A DNA stretch of 28,400 bases from an uncultured Faecalibacterium sp. (GCA_900539945.1 UQDV01000031.1:1-28400), one strand, 5' to 3'; shown: positions 1 to 7,841, counted from the stretch's first letter. Translations and numbers: made by a program. Notes: generated by a model from the sequence alone, not told the origin.

Positions 1-160
1 CCAGAATGGGCACGCGGCGGGCGAAATTGTTGTGCTCGCGCACCTCGCGGGTCAGTTCTTCCAGTTTGGTGTCGGTCACGGCCTGACTGCGGCTGTTGGC
101 GATCAGCACCCCGATCAGGGTCACGGCACCGGCGATCAGGGCGGACAGGATGCTTTCCAT
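1..160 (-). CDS. Phage holin-like / XhlA-like membrane protein (3' part outside window)
   Basis: Only the first 53 codons lie in the window. The protein starts MESILSALIAGAVTLIG: one hydrophobic N-terminal helix (about residues 3-20), then a charged, probably coiled-coil stretch containing KLEELTREVREHN. This layout is usual for small phage lysis-accessory or holin proteins of the haemolysin XhlA type, which sit in the membrane and help the endolysin reach the wall. The start is fixed by an excellent ribosome site (AAGGAGGTG) about 6 bases upstream. It follows the M15 endolysin gene with a gap of about 16 bases, so it is co-transcribed with the lysis cassette. The family call rests on topology and position, not on a diagnostic motif; a plain membrane-anchored phage protein of unknown role is the alternative. 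Confidence 0.6.
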   Translation of the reverse strand, partial: MESILSALIAGAVTLIGVLIANSRSQAVTDTKLEELTREVREHNNFARRVPIL

Positions 161-176
161 TGGATTCACCTCCTTC

Positions 177-587
177 TTAACCTGTCCAGCGGCTTTTGGC
201 GGGGCGGGTGTCCACATGGACCCAGCCCACAGCCCGCCCGGCCCGGGGCGGGTACCGGCCGATGCCGCCGGTGCCGGGCAGGCAGGTCTCTGCATAGGCG
301 GCCAGCTGCTCCACCGGGATGCCCTGCACCCGGATGTCGGCAGCGCGCCCATACAGATGCTGGCTGTAGGCGGCCCCGCCCACGGATTTGTTGTGGGCGG
401 CGGTGCGGTAGCCGCTGGTGATGACTACGGGGCGGCCGAAGTGGTCGCGGATCTTCTGCAGCAGGGCGGCAAGGCTGCTGTCCACGAACACGGGATCCGA
501 GCCATCTTTGCAGGCAAACTCGGCCACGGTGAAGTTTGCGCTCAGCTTCCGGGTGCCGTCCCGCGTGCGGGACCAGGCTTCAAGCAT
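177..587 (-). CDS. Phage endolysin, peptidase M15 family (D-Ala-D-Ala carboxypeptidase-like)
   Basis: A 136-residue zinc peptidase predicted to cut peptide cross-links of peptidoglycan during phage lysis. The M15A signature is clear: SGYRT at about 58-62, SQHLYGRAADI with candidate zinc ligands His77 and Asp84, and GWVHVD with the third ligand His124. There is no signal peptide, as expected for an endolysin that depends on a holin. Length is normal for a single-domain M15_3 enzyme; no separate wall-binding domain is present. The start ATG overlaps the end of the XkdX-like gene by 8 bases, showing translational coupling, and the holin-like gene follows. The same fold occurs in bacterial wall-remodelling enzymes, but the neighbours make a phage origin very likely. 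Confidence 0.9.
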   Translation of the reverse strand: MLEAWSRTRDGTRKLSANFTVAEFACKDGSDPVFVDSSLAALLQKIRDHFGRPVVITSGYRTAAHNKSVGGAAYSQHLYGRAADIRVQGIPVEQLAAYAETCLPGTGGIGRYPPRAGRAVGWVHVDTRPAKSRWTG

Positions 588-696
588 CGGCTTCCACCTC
601 CGCCAGCAGGGCTTCCACGGTGCTGCGCAGACGGGCGGGCACCTCGTCCAGCGTCTTAATACCCTTGCGGATCAGGGCTGCATAAATTTTCGCCAT
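580..696 (-). CDS. XkdX/CD1375-like small phage protein (38 aa)
   Basis: A 38-residue reading frame starting MAKIYAALIRKGIKTLDEVP and ending in an acidic helix. Small proteins with this MAxIYAxLIxKGxKTLxDVP pattern lie directly after tail-fibre genes in many Firmicutes phages and are named after XkdX of PBSX or CD1375; their biochemical role is not established. The start is supported by AAGGAGGA upstream. Its ATG shares one base with the tail-fibre stop codon (TGATG), and its own stop overlaps the endolysin start, so three genes are tightly coupled. Confidence 0.8.
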   Translation of the reverse strand: MAKIYAALIRKGIKTLDEVPARLRSTVEALLAEVEADA

Positions 697-2291
697 CAAT
701 TTTCCTCCTTTTCTTCGTACAGCTCGCACAGGGCCACCTGAAGATCGGTGACACTGCTCTCCACGGCGGTCACCTGCGTCAGAAGGTCGGCAAGGGTGGG
801 GTAGTGGTAGCCGTCAATCCAGAGTTCCAAAGGGAACACTGTTTTGTATGGAGAAACAACATGAAGGATGCCGTTTGTTTGGAATGTGATTGTAAAATTG
901 ATGTCACAGTCATAAGTTGTCGTGCCACCGCGTGCAATGCTTTTTTCAGTGTTATTACCGTAGCTGTTGTACTTGCCTTTGGTAATGCATATCTTATCAA
1001 CATTGCCTGGAATCTGAACATCCCAAGTTGTGAATTTGTTAGGAGACGTCACATGGGTGTTCCACACCAGTCGCGCCTCCGACTTGACCGCCACGGCGGC
1101 AGCGATCTTATCATTGAGGGTCTTGCCGCTGAGGGTGCCGTCCTCGTCCACGTCCAGATAGTCGCCCACCTTCACGCCGCCCAGCTGGTCCGCCGTAGCG
1201 GGCGGCAGGGTGTACGGCGTGCCGAACTTGGCGTCGGCCTCCAGCCGGGTATAGTAGGCGGTCAGGTCGGCACCCAGCGTGCGCAGGGCGGCCGTCTTTT
1301 CCGCACCGGTCCATCCGGCGGCAGTGCTGGCGGTGGTGAGTGCTTTTTTTACGCCGTAGGGCAGCAGGGCCGGGGTGAGCGGCGCAAAGCCGTCGGTCAT
1401 GCTGTCCAGCTGCTCGGCGGAGGCAGGCACAAGGGTCAGGGTGGCGTCCTCCCGCACAGCCACGCCGTATTGCGGGTCGATGCGCACCGGGCCGGGGGTC
1501 TTTGCGTCCGGCAGGGTGCTGCTGCGCACATAGGGCGTCAGGTCGGGCGGGGGCGTAGTGTCGGTGAGCAGGGCACCGGTGTCGGGGTTCACGCTCAGAA
1601 CCCGCAGCAGGGAGCCGGCTGCCGGCTGCGCAGGCCGGGGCAGGGCACCCACGTCCTGCGCACGCAGGACCACTACACCGCTTTTGCCGTTCACGCTCAG
1701 TACCTGACCGTCTGCCGGGGCCAGCTCTTCGGCGCGGGCGGCAGCAGCCTCGGCCCGGGATGCACACCCGGCCGCCGCGGTGCTGCTGGTGCTGGCCTGC
1801 CGGGCAGCAGTCTGTGCCTGTGCGGCACTGGAAGTGCAGCGTTCGGCGCTGGCCGAGGCGCTCTGGGCCGCCGTGGCGGCTGTGCTGGCACTTTCCAGCA
1901 CGCGGGCCACGAACTGCTCGTACAGGGTGGGCGGCAGGTCCTCGGAGCCGCCGTCGGTGGGCAGGGTGGCATAGGTGTCGTACCGGCCGGGGCGGGTGTA
2001 GGCGGTGTAGCCGGAGCTGCTCACGGCGGCCAGCATCCACTGCCCACCGGTGCAGCCGGTGAGGCGGCGGTCCACCGTCACGCAGGCATCGCCGTCCAGC
2101 GGCACCGGGGCCAGCTGGGTGCCGTCGCTGCGGCGCAGGTACAGGGCAATGGCGCAGTCGGCCCAGCTTTCGGGCAGCTGGAACTGCAGCCGGTCCACGC
2201 CTTCCGCGTTCTGTGCGCCCAGGTGCAGGCGGCTGGGCTGCGGCAGGAATTCGGTGCCGCCGCAGGCTCGATGAATGATTTGGATCTTCAT
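696..2291 (-). CDS. Phage tail fibre / receptor-binding baseplate protein
   Basis: 531 residues. The N-terminal roughly 115 residues look like the beta-sandwich of BppU-type baseplate proteins. Residues about 130-195 are an Ala/Ser-rich region with regular heptad-like spacing (trimeric coiled coil). It is followed by LSVNGKSGVVVLRAQDVGAL, a repeat unit typical of phage tail fibres, and a second copy-like stretch GGVKVGDYLDVDEDGTLSG. Residues about 417-497 form a distinct module encoded by visibly AT-richer DNA (roughly 800-1040), suggesting exchange of the receptor-binding tip. The C-terminal end contains WIDGYHYPTLADLL and a short acidic helix. The start has GGAAGG about 8 bases upstream. 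No tape-measure, baseplate or capsid gene lies to its right, so the usual upstream phage genes are missing here. The exact receptor cannot be read from sequence. Confidence 0.85.
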   Translation of the reverse strand: MKIQIIHRACGGTEFLPQPSRLHLGAQNAEGVDRLQFQLPESWADCAIALYLRRSDGTQLAPVPLDGDACVTVDRRLTGCTGGQWMLAAVSSSGYTAYTRPGRYDTYATLPTDGGSEDLPPTLYEQFVARVLESASTAATAAQSASASAERCTSSAAQAQTAARQASTSSTAAAGCASRAEAAAARAEELAPADGQVLSVNGKSGVVVLRAQDVGALPRPAQPAAGSLLRVLSVNPDTGALLTDTTPPPDLTPYVRSSTLPDAKTPGPVRIDPQYGVAVREDATLTLVPASAEQLDSMTDGFAPLTPALLPYGVKKALTTASTAAGWTGAEKTAALRTLGADLTAYYTRLEADAKFGTPYTLPPATADQLGGVKVGDYLDVDEDGTLSGKTLNDKIAAAVAVKSEARLVWNTHVTSPNKFTTWDVQIPGNVDKICITKGKYNSYGNNTEKSIARGGTTTYDCDINFTITFQTNGILHVVSPYKTVFPLELWIDGYHYPTLADLLTQVTAVESSVTDLQVALCELYEEKEEN

Positions 2292-2701
2292 GGTTTTGAC
2301 CTTCCTTTCCGGTTTTTTTATTTGATTGTACGCCGGGGCGCGCGGCAGCAGAAGTGTGTTCTTTTTCTCCGCAGATTTCTGGGATTCGGCATTTTGCCGG
2401 AGGGGTGTTTTTGGGGGTAATTCGGGGGCAATTCCGGGTGCGGAAAATGCCCGGCGGCGGGCCTGGTTTTGTGCAGAAAACTGCGGTATTTGGCCGCTTG
2501 TTTCCGTGCGGGAGGGCCGGAAACGGGTCGTTCCGGGGCGTCCGGGACGGATGCAAATGTTAAAAATTCATGAACAGAACAAAGACGAAAAAAGGCGAAA
2601 AATCCGGAGGAAATAACTTAAAAAACAATATTTTGCAGGAAACACTGTTAAAATTGCACAAAAAAGAATGTCAAGCATCTAACAAAGTGGAGACGCCCGA
2701 T
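2292..2701. other. Non-coding spacer between phage cassette and the 3D-domain gene
   Basis: About 410 bases without a convincing gene. Open frames here have no supported start and no recognisable protein. The right half (after about 2550) is much more A-rich than the left. A GGAGG-like site at about 2606-2610 is followed by stop codons rather than a start, so it is either fortuitous or a relic. Only a weak minus-strand TACAAT (about 2325) could serve the tail-fibre gene; no good -35 was found. No att-like repeat pair is visible inside the window. Confidence 0.5.
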
Positions 2702-2730
2702 TTGACAAATCGGCTCCGGTCTGGTAAGAT
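2702..2730 (+). promoter_or_regulatory. Strong sigma-A promoter of the 3D-domain gene
   Basis: Perfect -35 TTGACA (2702-2707), exactly 17 bases, then -10 TAAGAT (2725-2730). Transcription should begin near 2737, about 270 bases before the most likely start codon, which implies a long leader. Confidence 0.85.
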
Positions 2731-2736
2731 AATACC

Positions 2737-3006
2737 GCGCAACGGAGCAACGGACGTTGCAGCGTTTAAATTTTATCTGGATGAAGTGAAATGCCGTCTG
2801 AGCGGACGGTACGGTGCAGGCAATGGGGGCCTGTGCCGGGGGACGGAGCAATGTCCCGTTGGAACGGATTCCGACGCAATACGATGCTTGGCTTCCACAG
2901 CCGGAAAAGCATCGTATTTGATTGTGGAGCCCCTGGTGCTCCGCAGTCCCGGCGGCCGGGGTGCAATGCAGCATCCGCGGCCGCACCAAAAACAAGAAGA
3001 GAGGAG
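2737..3006 (+). promoter_or_regulatory. Highly structured 5' leader RNA, candidate cis-regulator
   Basis: Consecutive inverted repeats fill this leader. They are GCAACG/CGTTGC (2747-2760); CCGTC/GACGG (2794-2809); GGTGCAGGC/GCCTGTGCC (2813-2837, two wobbles); GGGAC/GTCCC (2840-2857); CGTTGGAA/TTCCGACG with a 4-base loop (2857-2876); a perfect 12-bp stem AATACGATGCTT/AAGCATCGTATT (2878-2918); GGAGC/GCTCC (2926-2942); and CCCGG/CCGGG (2948-2960). The loop of the 12-bp stem contains a small inner hairpin whose TCCAC loop can pair with GTGGA at 2924-2928, a possible pseudoknot. I do not recognise a known riboswitch class; the conserved strings of the c-di-AMP ydaO class, common before wall-hydrolase genes, are not seen. 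Part of this region could instead be coding if an upstream ATG is used. Confidence 0.55.
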
Positions 3007-4065
3007 TTGTCTCGTATCGCTTCCGTAAACTTGAAAAAAGCATCCTCGGGCTGCAGATCTGCAGTCTCTTCCCGCGTGCTGGCGTTTTGTGTCATGGTCG
3101 TGTGCCTTGTGGCTACCCTTGGTGTGACCGCTGCGAATCTGCGGCTGACCTACGTCACCGACTCCAATGGGGCCAAGCAGGTGATCCTCACCTCTGCCAC
3201 CGACCCCGCTAAGGTCATGAGCCTCTCCGGCATCCAGTCCGAAGAGGGCGACCAGGTCTATTACACGGCGTTCAGCGGCAACCTTGCCACCCTGAACATT
3301 GAGCGCGCATTCTCGGTGAACATCCAGGCCGACGGCCAGACCTACCCGGTGAAGATGGTGTACGGCACTGTGGCCGATGCCTTGCAGCGCGCCGGCATCA
3401 CCCTGGAGGGCGATGACTACACCGAGCCTGCCCTGGACCGCCTGGTGACCGCAGGCACCCCGATCGTGGTGCACCGCGTGGACTATCAGGACCGCGTGGA
3501 AACGCAGGCCATCCCCTATGATACCGAGTATGTCTATACCAGCCTGTACTTCCGCAACACCGGGCGCACCACCACCGTGCAGCACGGTGCCGAGGGCCAG
3601 CAGACCGTGACCACCCGCGACCGCTATGTGGACGGTGAGCTGGAGAACAGCATCGTGGTGGATTCCACCACCACCGTGCAGCCCACGAACCATGTCATCA
3701 AGACCTACGGCGCAGGCGCACCCGTCTCGCCCCTGACCGGCCCGGACGGCACCACCAATGCCCCTGCTTCCTACAGCAAGGTGCTCACCGGCAAGGCCAC
3801 CGGTTATTATTCTAAAACCGGCAAGGGCTCTTCCGGCCTGGGCCTTGGCTACGGCACCGTGGCCGTGGACCCGGATGTGATCCCCTACGGCACCAAGCTG
3901 TACATCACTTCTACGGACGGAAAGTTCGTGTACGGCTACGCGGTGGCCACCGACACCGGCATCGCGGTGCAGAAGGGTCAGATCCTGGTGGACCTGTTCT
4001 ATGAGACCTACGCCGAGAGCGTGATCAACGGTGCCATTCAGGTGAATGTGTATGTGGTGGGCTGA
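3007..4065 (+). CDS. Membrane-anchored G5 and 3D domain cell-wall protein (YabE/Rpf-like)
   Basis: From the TTG at 3007 this is a 352-residue protein. It has a short basic N-terminus, one transmembrane/signal-anchor helix (VLAFCVMVVCLVATLGVTAA), a DUF348 ubiquitin-like unit (around VKMVYGTVADALQRAGITL), a G5 domain (around VETQAIPYDTEYVYTSLY to VDGELENSIVV), a Gly/Pro linker, and a C-terminal 3D domain. The 3D domain carries the family's acidic residues in GTVAVDPDVIPYGTKLYI, AVATDTG and ILVDLFY. Such proteins act on the outer face on peptidoglycan, as lytic transglycosylase-like or resuscitation-type factors. The start is uncertain: GAGGAG touches the TTG, a poor spacing. In-frame ATGs at 2848 and 2884 exist but fall inside strong hairpins and lack good ribosome sites. 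It is transcribed alone, with its own promoter, long leader and terminator. Confidence 0.85.
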   Translation: MSRIASVNLKKASSGCRSAVSSRVLAFCVMVVCLVATLGVTAANLRLTYVTDSNGAKQVILTSATDPAKVMSLSGIQSEEGDQVYYTAFSGNLATLNIERAFSVNIQADGQTYPVKMVYGTVADALQRAGITLEGDDYTEPALDRLVTAGTPIVVHRVDYQDRVETQAIPYDTEYVYTSLYFRNTGRTTTVQHGAEGQQTVTTRDRYVDGELENSIVVDSTTTVQPTNHVIKTYGAGAPVSPLTGPDGTTNAPASYSKVLTGKATGYYSKTGKGSSGLGLGYGTVAVDPDVIPYGTKLYITSTDGKFVYGYAVATDTGIAVQKGQILVDLFYETYAESVINGAIQVNVYVVG

Positions 4066-4107
4066 CCGGTCCGCCGCATGACCCCATAACAGAAAAGGAC
4101 CCCGCAG

Positions 4108-4164
4108 AGCGGAGCATTTGTACGTTTCTCCCAAAAGAGAGAGGTGCAGAGGCTCCGCTTTTTT
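4108..4164 (+). terminator. Rho-independent terminator of the 3D-domain gene
   Basis: AGCGGAGC (4108-4115) pairs with GCTCCGCT (4152-4159), with an inner TCTC/GAGA stem, followed by a run of T. Confidence 0.85.
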
Positions 4165-4270
4165 CATTGCATTGGTAAGATTCACGATAAATTTTGTAAA
4201 AAATTGGCGGGTGTGTATATAAGGGAGAAATATTGAAGAAAAGATTATGGGTATTTTTCCAGAAAAGGCC

Positions 4271-4299
4271 TTGAAAAACCGGTCGGAATTCTTTAATAT
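4271..4299 (+). promoter_or_regulatory. Promoter of the glycogen operon
   Basis: TTGAAA (4271-4276), 17 bases, TAATAT (4294-4299). This gives a leader of about 50 bases before glgB. It is the only clear sigma-A promoter found before glgBCDA. Confidence 0.8.
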
Positions 4300-4356
4300 A
4301 AAAGAGTAAAAAGCTACAGGTGCGCGTATGCGGATCTGTACGGGGAGGAGCAGTCT

Positions 4357-6567
4357 ATGAAACCGACCGAAGAAAAGATTCAGGGCAATGCATCGGATCT
4401 GCCGGTGTATCTGTTCAAGCAGGGCAACAACTGCGAGGCCTATCGTTACTTCGGCGCACATCTGGAAACACGCGCAGGCGAGCCCGGCGTCGTGTTCCGC
4501 GTATGGGCACCGCACGCTGTGGCCATCAGCGTGGTAGGCGACTTCAACAGCTGGAAGCCCGGCAGCCACCCCATGCACAAGGTGGATGGGGATTCTGTGT
4601 GGGAATTGTTTATTCCTGGCATGAAGGAATTCGACGTTTACAAATACTGCGTGACCACGCGTGCAGGCGACCTTGTCTACAAGGCTGACCCCTATGCGTT
4701 CCACGCCGAGACCCGGCCGTCCAACGGCAGCAAGGTCTATGATATCTCCGGCTTTGCCTGGCACGATGAGGCCTGGCAGGCCGCCCAGAAGAAGGCCGAC
4801 GTGATCAACGGCCCCATGAACATCTACGAGATGCACGTCGGCAGCTGGAAGATGAAAGAGGGCAACAAGCCCTACAACTACGCAGAGCTGGCCGACCAGC
4901 TGATCCCCTACATCACCGAGATGGGTTATACCCATGTGGAGCTGCTGCCCGTGATGGAATATCCCTTCGACGGCAGCTGGGGTTATCAGGTCACCGGCTA
5001 TTTTGCCCCCACCAGCCGCTACGGCACCCCCAAGGACTTCATGACCTTTGTGGATAAGCTGCACGCAGCCGGCATCGGCGTGATCATGGACTGGGTGCCT
5101 GCCCACTTCCCCAAGGACCAGTTCGGCCTGTACAACTTTGACGGTGAGCCCTGTTATGAGGACCCCAATCCCAAGCGCGGTGAGCACAAGGAGTGGGGCA
5201 CCATGGTGTTCGACTTCGGCCGCAACGAGGTGCAGAGCTTCCTGATCTCCAGCGCTCTGTACTGGCTGGAGCAGTACCACATCGACGGCCTGCGGGTGGA
5301 CGCTGTGGCTTCCATGCTGTATCTGGATTACAACCGCAAGCAGGGCGAGTGGGAGCCCAACAAGGACGGTGGCAAGGAGAACCTGGAGGCCGTGGCCTTC
5401 CTGCGCAAGCTCAACAACACCGTGCTGGGCCGTCACCCCCACAAGTACATGATCGCGGAGGAGTCCACCGCATGGCCTATGGTCACAAAGCCCGCTTCGG
5501 ACGGCGGCCTGGGCTTCAATTTCAAGTGGAACATGGGCTGGATGAACGACATGCTCAGCTACATGAAGACAGACCCGCTCTTCCGCGCAGGCAACCACAA
5601 CAAGGTTACCTTCAGCTTCTTCTATGCGTTCAGCGAGAACTTTGTGCTGCCCATCAGCCACGACGAAGTGGTGCACGGCAAGGGCAGTCTGATCAACAAG
5701 ATGCCCGGCGAGTATGAGGCAAAGTTTGCCAACCTGCGCACCTTCTTTGGCTACATGATGGCGCACCCGGGCAAGAAGCTGCTGTTCATGGGTCAGGAGT
5801 TCGGCCAGTTTGCCGAGTGGAACGAGGCCAAGCAGCTGGATTGGATGCTGCTGGGCTACGACAAGCACACCGAGCTGAAGAACTATGCCAAGACCCTCAA
5901 CGCTTTCTACAAGGACCACCCCGCTTTCTGGCAGGTGGACTACAGCTGGGAGGGCTTCCAGTGGATCGTGCCGGACGACTCCCAGCAGAGCGTTATCGCC
6001 TTCCTGCGCAAGGATACTGCCGGCAAGCAGATCCTGGTGGTGTGCAACTTCAACCCTGTGCTCCGGGAGGGCTACACCCTGGGTGCCCCGGTGACCGGTA
6101 CCTACAAAGAGGTGCTGAACAGCGACGACGCTGCCTTTGGCGGCTCCGGTGCTGTCCACAACAAGCCCGTGCGGACCCACAAAAAGCCCATGCACGGTTT
6201 TGAGCAGAGCATCACCATCACCCTGCCCCCCATGAGCACCCTGTACTTTGAGGTGCCTACAAAGCGCACCGCCAAAACTGCAGCGGACAAGGCGAAAAAG
6301 CCCGGCAAAAAGACCGCCGCCAAAAAGACCACCAAGGCAGCCCCGGCAGAAAAGGCCGTGAAAAAGCCTGGCCGCAAACCCAAGGCTGCCCCGGAGGCCC
6401 CCACGGAAAAGGATGCAAAAAAGCCCGGCCGTAAGCCCAAGGCCGCCGAAGCACCGGCCGAAAAGCCGGTGAAGAAACCCACCCGGAAGGCAAAGGCTGA
6501 GCCGGAACCGGCAGCAGAGGAAGCGCCCAAAAAGCGCGGCCGCAAACCCAAGGCAGCCAAAGAGTAA
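4357..6567 (+). CDS. glgB: 1,4-alpha-glucan branching enzyme with AT-hook-like C-terminal tail
   Basis: GlgB (EC 2.4.1.18) moves short alpha-1,4 chains to alpha-1,6 positions in glycogen. Domains: N-terminal CBM48 (about 25-125), a GH13 barrel (about 150-520) and an all-beta C domain ending near residue 633. Catalytic residues are visible: Asp315 in GLRVDAVA, Glu368 in IAEEST and Asp436 in SHDEVVHGK. Region I is DWVPAHFPKD. Unusually, the enzyme then runs on for about 100 residues of Lys/Ala/Pro. This tail holds four evenly spaced repeats: KKPGRKPK at 669 and 688, KKPTRKAK at 706, and KKRGRKPK at 725. The last is close to the AT-hook core. Lysine codons shift towards AAA in the tail compared with AAG in the enzyme body. 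GGGGAGGAG before the ATG supports the start. First gene of the operon. Confidence 0.97.
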   Translation: MKPTEEKIQGNASDLPVYLFKQGNNCEAYRYFGAHLETRAGEPGVVFRVWAPHAVAISVVGDFNSWKPGSHPMHKVDGDSVWELFIPGMKEFDVYKYCVTTRAGDLVYKADPYAFHAETRPSNGSKVYDISGFAWHDEAWQAAQKKADVINGPMNIYEMHVGSWKMKEGNKPYNYAELADQLIPYITEMGYTHVELLPVMEYPFDGSWGYQVTGYFAPTSRYGTPKDFMTFVDKLHAAGIGVIMDWVPAHFPKDQFGLYNFDGEPCYEDPNPKRGEHKEWGTMVFDFGRNEVQSFLISSALYWLEQYHIDGLRVDAVASMLYLDYNRKQGEWEPNKDGGKENLEAVAFLRKLNNTVLGRHPHKYMIAEESTAWPMVTKPASDGGLGFNFKWNMGWMNDMLSYMKTDPLFRAGNHNKVTFSFFYAFSENFVLPISHDEVVHGKGSLINKMPGEYEAKFANLRTFFGYMMAHPGKKLLFMGQEFGQFAEWNEAKQLDWMLLGYDKHTELKNYAKTLNAFYKDHPAFWQVDYSWEGFQWIVPDDSQQSVIAFLRKDTAGKQILVVCNFNPVLREGYTLGAPVTGTYKEVLNSDDAAFGGSGAVHNKPVRTHKKPMHGFEQSITITLPPMSTLYFEVPTKRTAKTAADKAKKPGKKTAAKKTTKAAPAEKAVKKPGRKPKAAPEAPTEKDAKKPGRKPKAAEAPAEKPVKKPTRKAKAEPEPAAEEAPKKRGRKPKAAKE

Positions 6568-6600
6568 CCCATCCGTTCTACACGATCATTTGTTGACGCT

Positions 6601-6621
6601 CATTTCCGAACAACGGAAATG
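6601..6621 (+). repeat. Inverted repeat between glgB and glgC
   Basis: CATTTCCG, a 5-base loop, and CGGAAATG form a perfect 8-bp stem about 27 bases before glgC, without a T run. It could be a processing or stability element or an operator. Confidence 0.5.
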
Positions 6622-6647
6622 TTAATGTTAAAGGGGAGAATAAAGCT

Positions 6648-7841
6648 ATGGCAAAAGAAATTGTGGCAATGATCCTTGCCGGCGGACGTGGCTCGCGCTT
6701 GTACGCGCTGACACAGAAAACGGCAAAACCTGCGGTGTCCTTCGGCGGTAAGTACCGCATCGTGGACTTCCCGCTGTCCAACTGCGTGAACTCCAACATT
6801 GATACCGTTGGCATTGCGACCCAGTATCAGCCCCAGAAGCTGAACGAGTACATCGGCAACGGCCAGCCCTGGGATCTGGACCGTCTGCACGGCGGCGTGC
6901 ACACCCTGCCCCCTTACGAGCAGGCTAAGGGCACCGACTGGTATAAGGGCACGGCAAACGCGATCTATCAGAACATCGGCTTCATCGACAGCTATGATCC
7001 CGAGTATGTGATCATCCTGTCCGGTGACCAGATCTGCAAGCAGGACTACGCAGACTTCCTGCGCTTCCACAAGGAAAAGGGCGCAGAGTTCTCTGTGGCC
7101 GTCATGGAAGTGGACTGGAAGGAAGCTTCCCGCTTTGGCCTGATGGTCGCTGACGAGAACGACCGCATCACCGAGTTCCAGGAGAAGCCCCCGGTACCCA
7201 AGTCCAACCTGGCTTCCATGGGCATTTACATCTTCAACTGGGATGTCCTGAAGAAGTATCTGGAAGAGGACGAGGCAGACCCCAACTCCAAGAACGACTT
7301 CGGCATGAACATCATCCCCGCCCTGCTGCGCGACGGCCGCAAGATGTACGCTTACCGCTTTGCCGGTTACTGGCGTGACGTGGGCACCATCGACAGCCTG
7401 TGGGAAGCCAACATGGAAGTGCTGGATCCCGAGAACTCCGGCATCGACATCTTCGACAAGACCTGGAAGATCTACAGCCGCAACCCCGTGCTGCCGGCTC
7501 AGAAGATCGGCCCCCGCGCCGTCGTGCAGGACTCTCTGGTCACCGAGGGCTGCAAGATCTACGGCACCGTCAAGCACTCTGTGCTGAGCGCAGGCGTCGT
7601 GGTGGAAGAGGGCGCTACCGTGGAGGACGCTGTCCTGATGGACGGCGTGGTCGTCAAGGCAGGTGCCGTGGTCAAGCGCTGCATCCTGGCAGAGGACGTT
7701 GTGGTCGGTGCCGGTGCAAAGGTCGGCGGCGACGGCCCCATCGCACATGTGGGCACCGGTCTGACGGTCGGTGCAGGCGCCACCGTCAAGGAGGGCGCAA
7801 AAGTGTTTGAATCCGTCAAGGAGGGCGTGGAAGTATGCTGA
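6648..7841 (+). CDS. glgC: Glucose-1-phosphate adenylyltransferase, catalytic subunit
   Basis: Makes ADP-glucose from ATP and glucose-1-phosphate, the committed step of bacterial glycogen synthesis. The 397-residue protein has the nucleotidyltransferase signature LAGGRGSRL (10-18), then [20 protein letters not shown], the metal-site motif LSGDQ, and the sugar-binding EFQEKP...ASMGIYIF. It ends in a C-terminal left-handed beta-helix of V-rich hexapeptides ([14 protein letters not shown]...). Length is normal. It starts after GGGGAG, and its last 7 bases overlap glgD, so the two subunits are translationally coupled. The enzyme is probably a GlgC/GlgD hetero-oligomer, as known in Bacillus. Confidence 0.97.
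   Translation: MAKEIVAMILAGGRGSRLYALTQKTAKPAVSFGGKYRIVDFPLSNCVNSNIDTVGIATQYQPQKLNEYIGNGQPWDLDRLHGGVHTLPPYEQAKGTDWYKGTANAIYQNIGFIDSYDPEYVIILSGDQICKQDYADFLRFHKEKGAEFSVAVMEVDWKEASRFGLMVADENDRITEFQEKPPVPKSNLASMGIYIFNWDVLKKYLEEDEADPNSKNDFGMNIIPALLRDGRKMYAYRFAGYWRDVGTIDSLWEANMEVLDPENSGIDIFDKTWKIYSRNPVLPAQKIGPRAVVQDSLVTEGCKIYGTVKHSVLSAGVVVEEGATVEDAVLMDGVVVKAGAVVKRCILAEDVVVGAGAKVGGDGPIAHVGTGLTVGAGATVKEGAKVFESVKEGVEVC

Noticed and set aside
696..2291. Tail fibre as target of a diversity-generating retroelement
   Set aside because: No reverse transcriptase or template repeat is in the window, and the end of the gene does not look like a C-type lectin variable region.
804..2420. Long plus-strand open frame opposite the tail fibre
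   Set aside because: Low-complexity Gly/Arg/Ala shadow of the tail-fibre gene with no recognisable fold.
2737..3006. c-di-AMP (ydaO) riboswitch
   Set aside because: Gene context would fit, but the conserved GGGUGAA-like and CCGUCAGCUAACCUCGU-like strings are not seen; left for a covariance-model search.
2570..3028. A 152-codon plus-strand frame in the leader region
   Set aside because: No ribosome site, crosses the promoter and all hairpins, and resembles no protein family.
2773..6195. Very long open frame (1140 codons) on the minus strand
   Set aside because: It lies opposite the 3D-domain gene and glgB, is rich in His/Val/Gly as expected from the complement of GC-biased codons, and has no domain or ribosome site.
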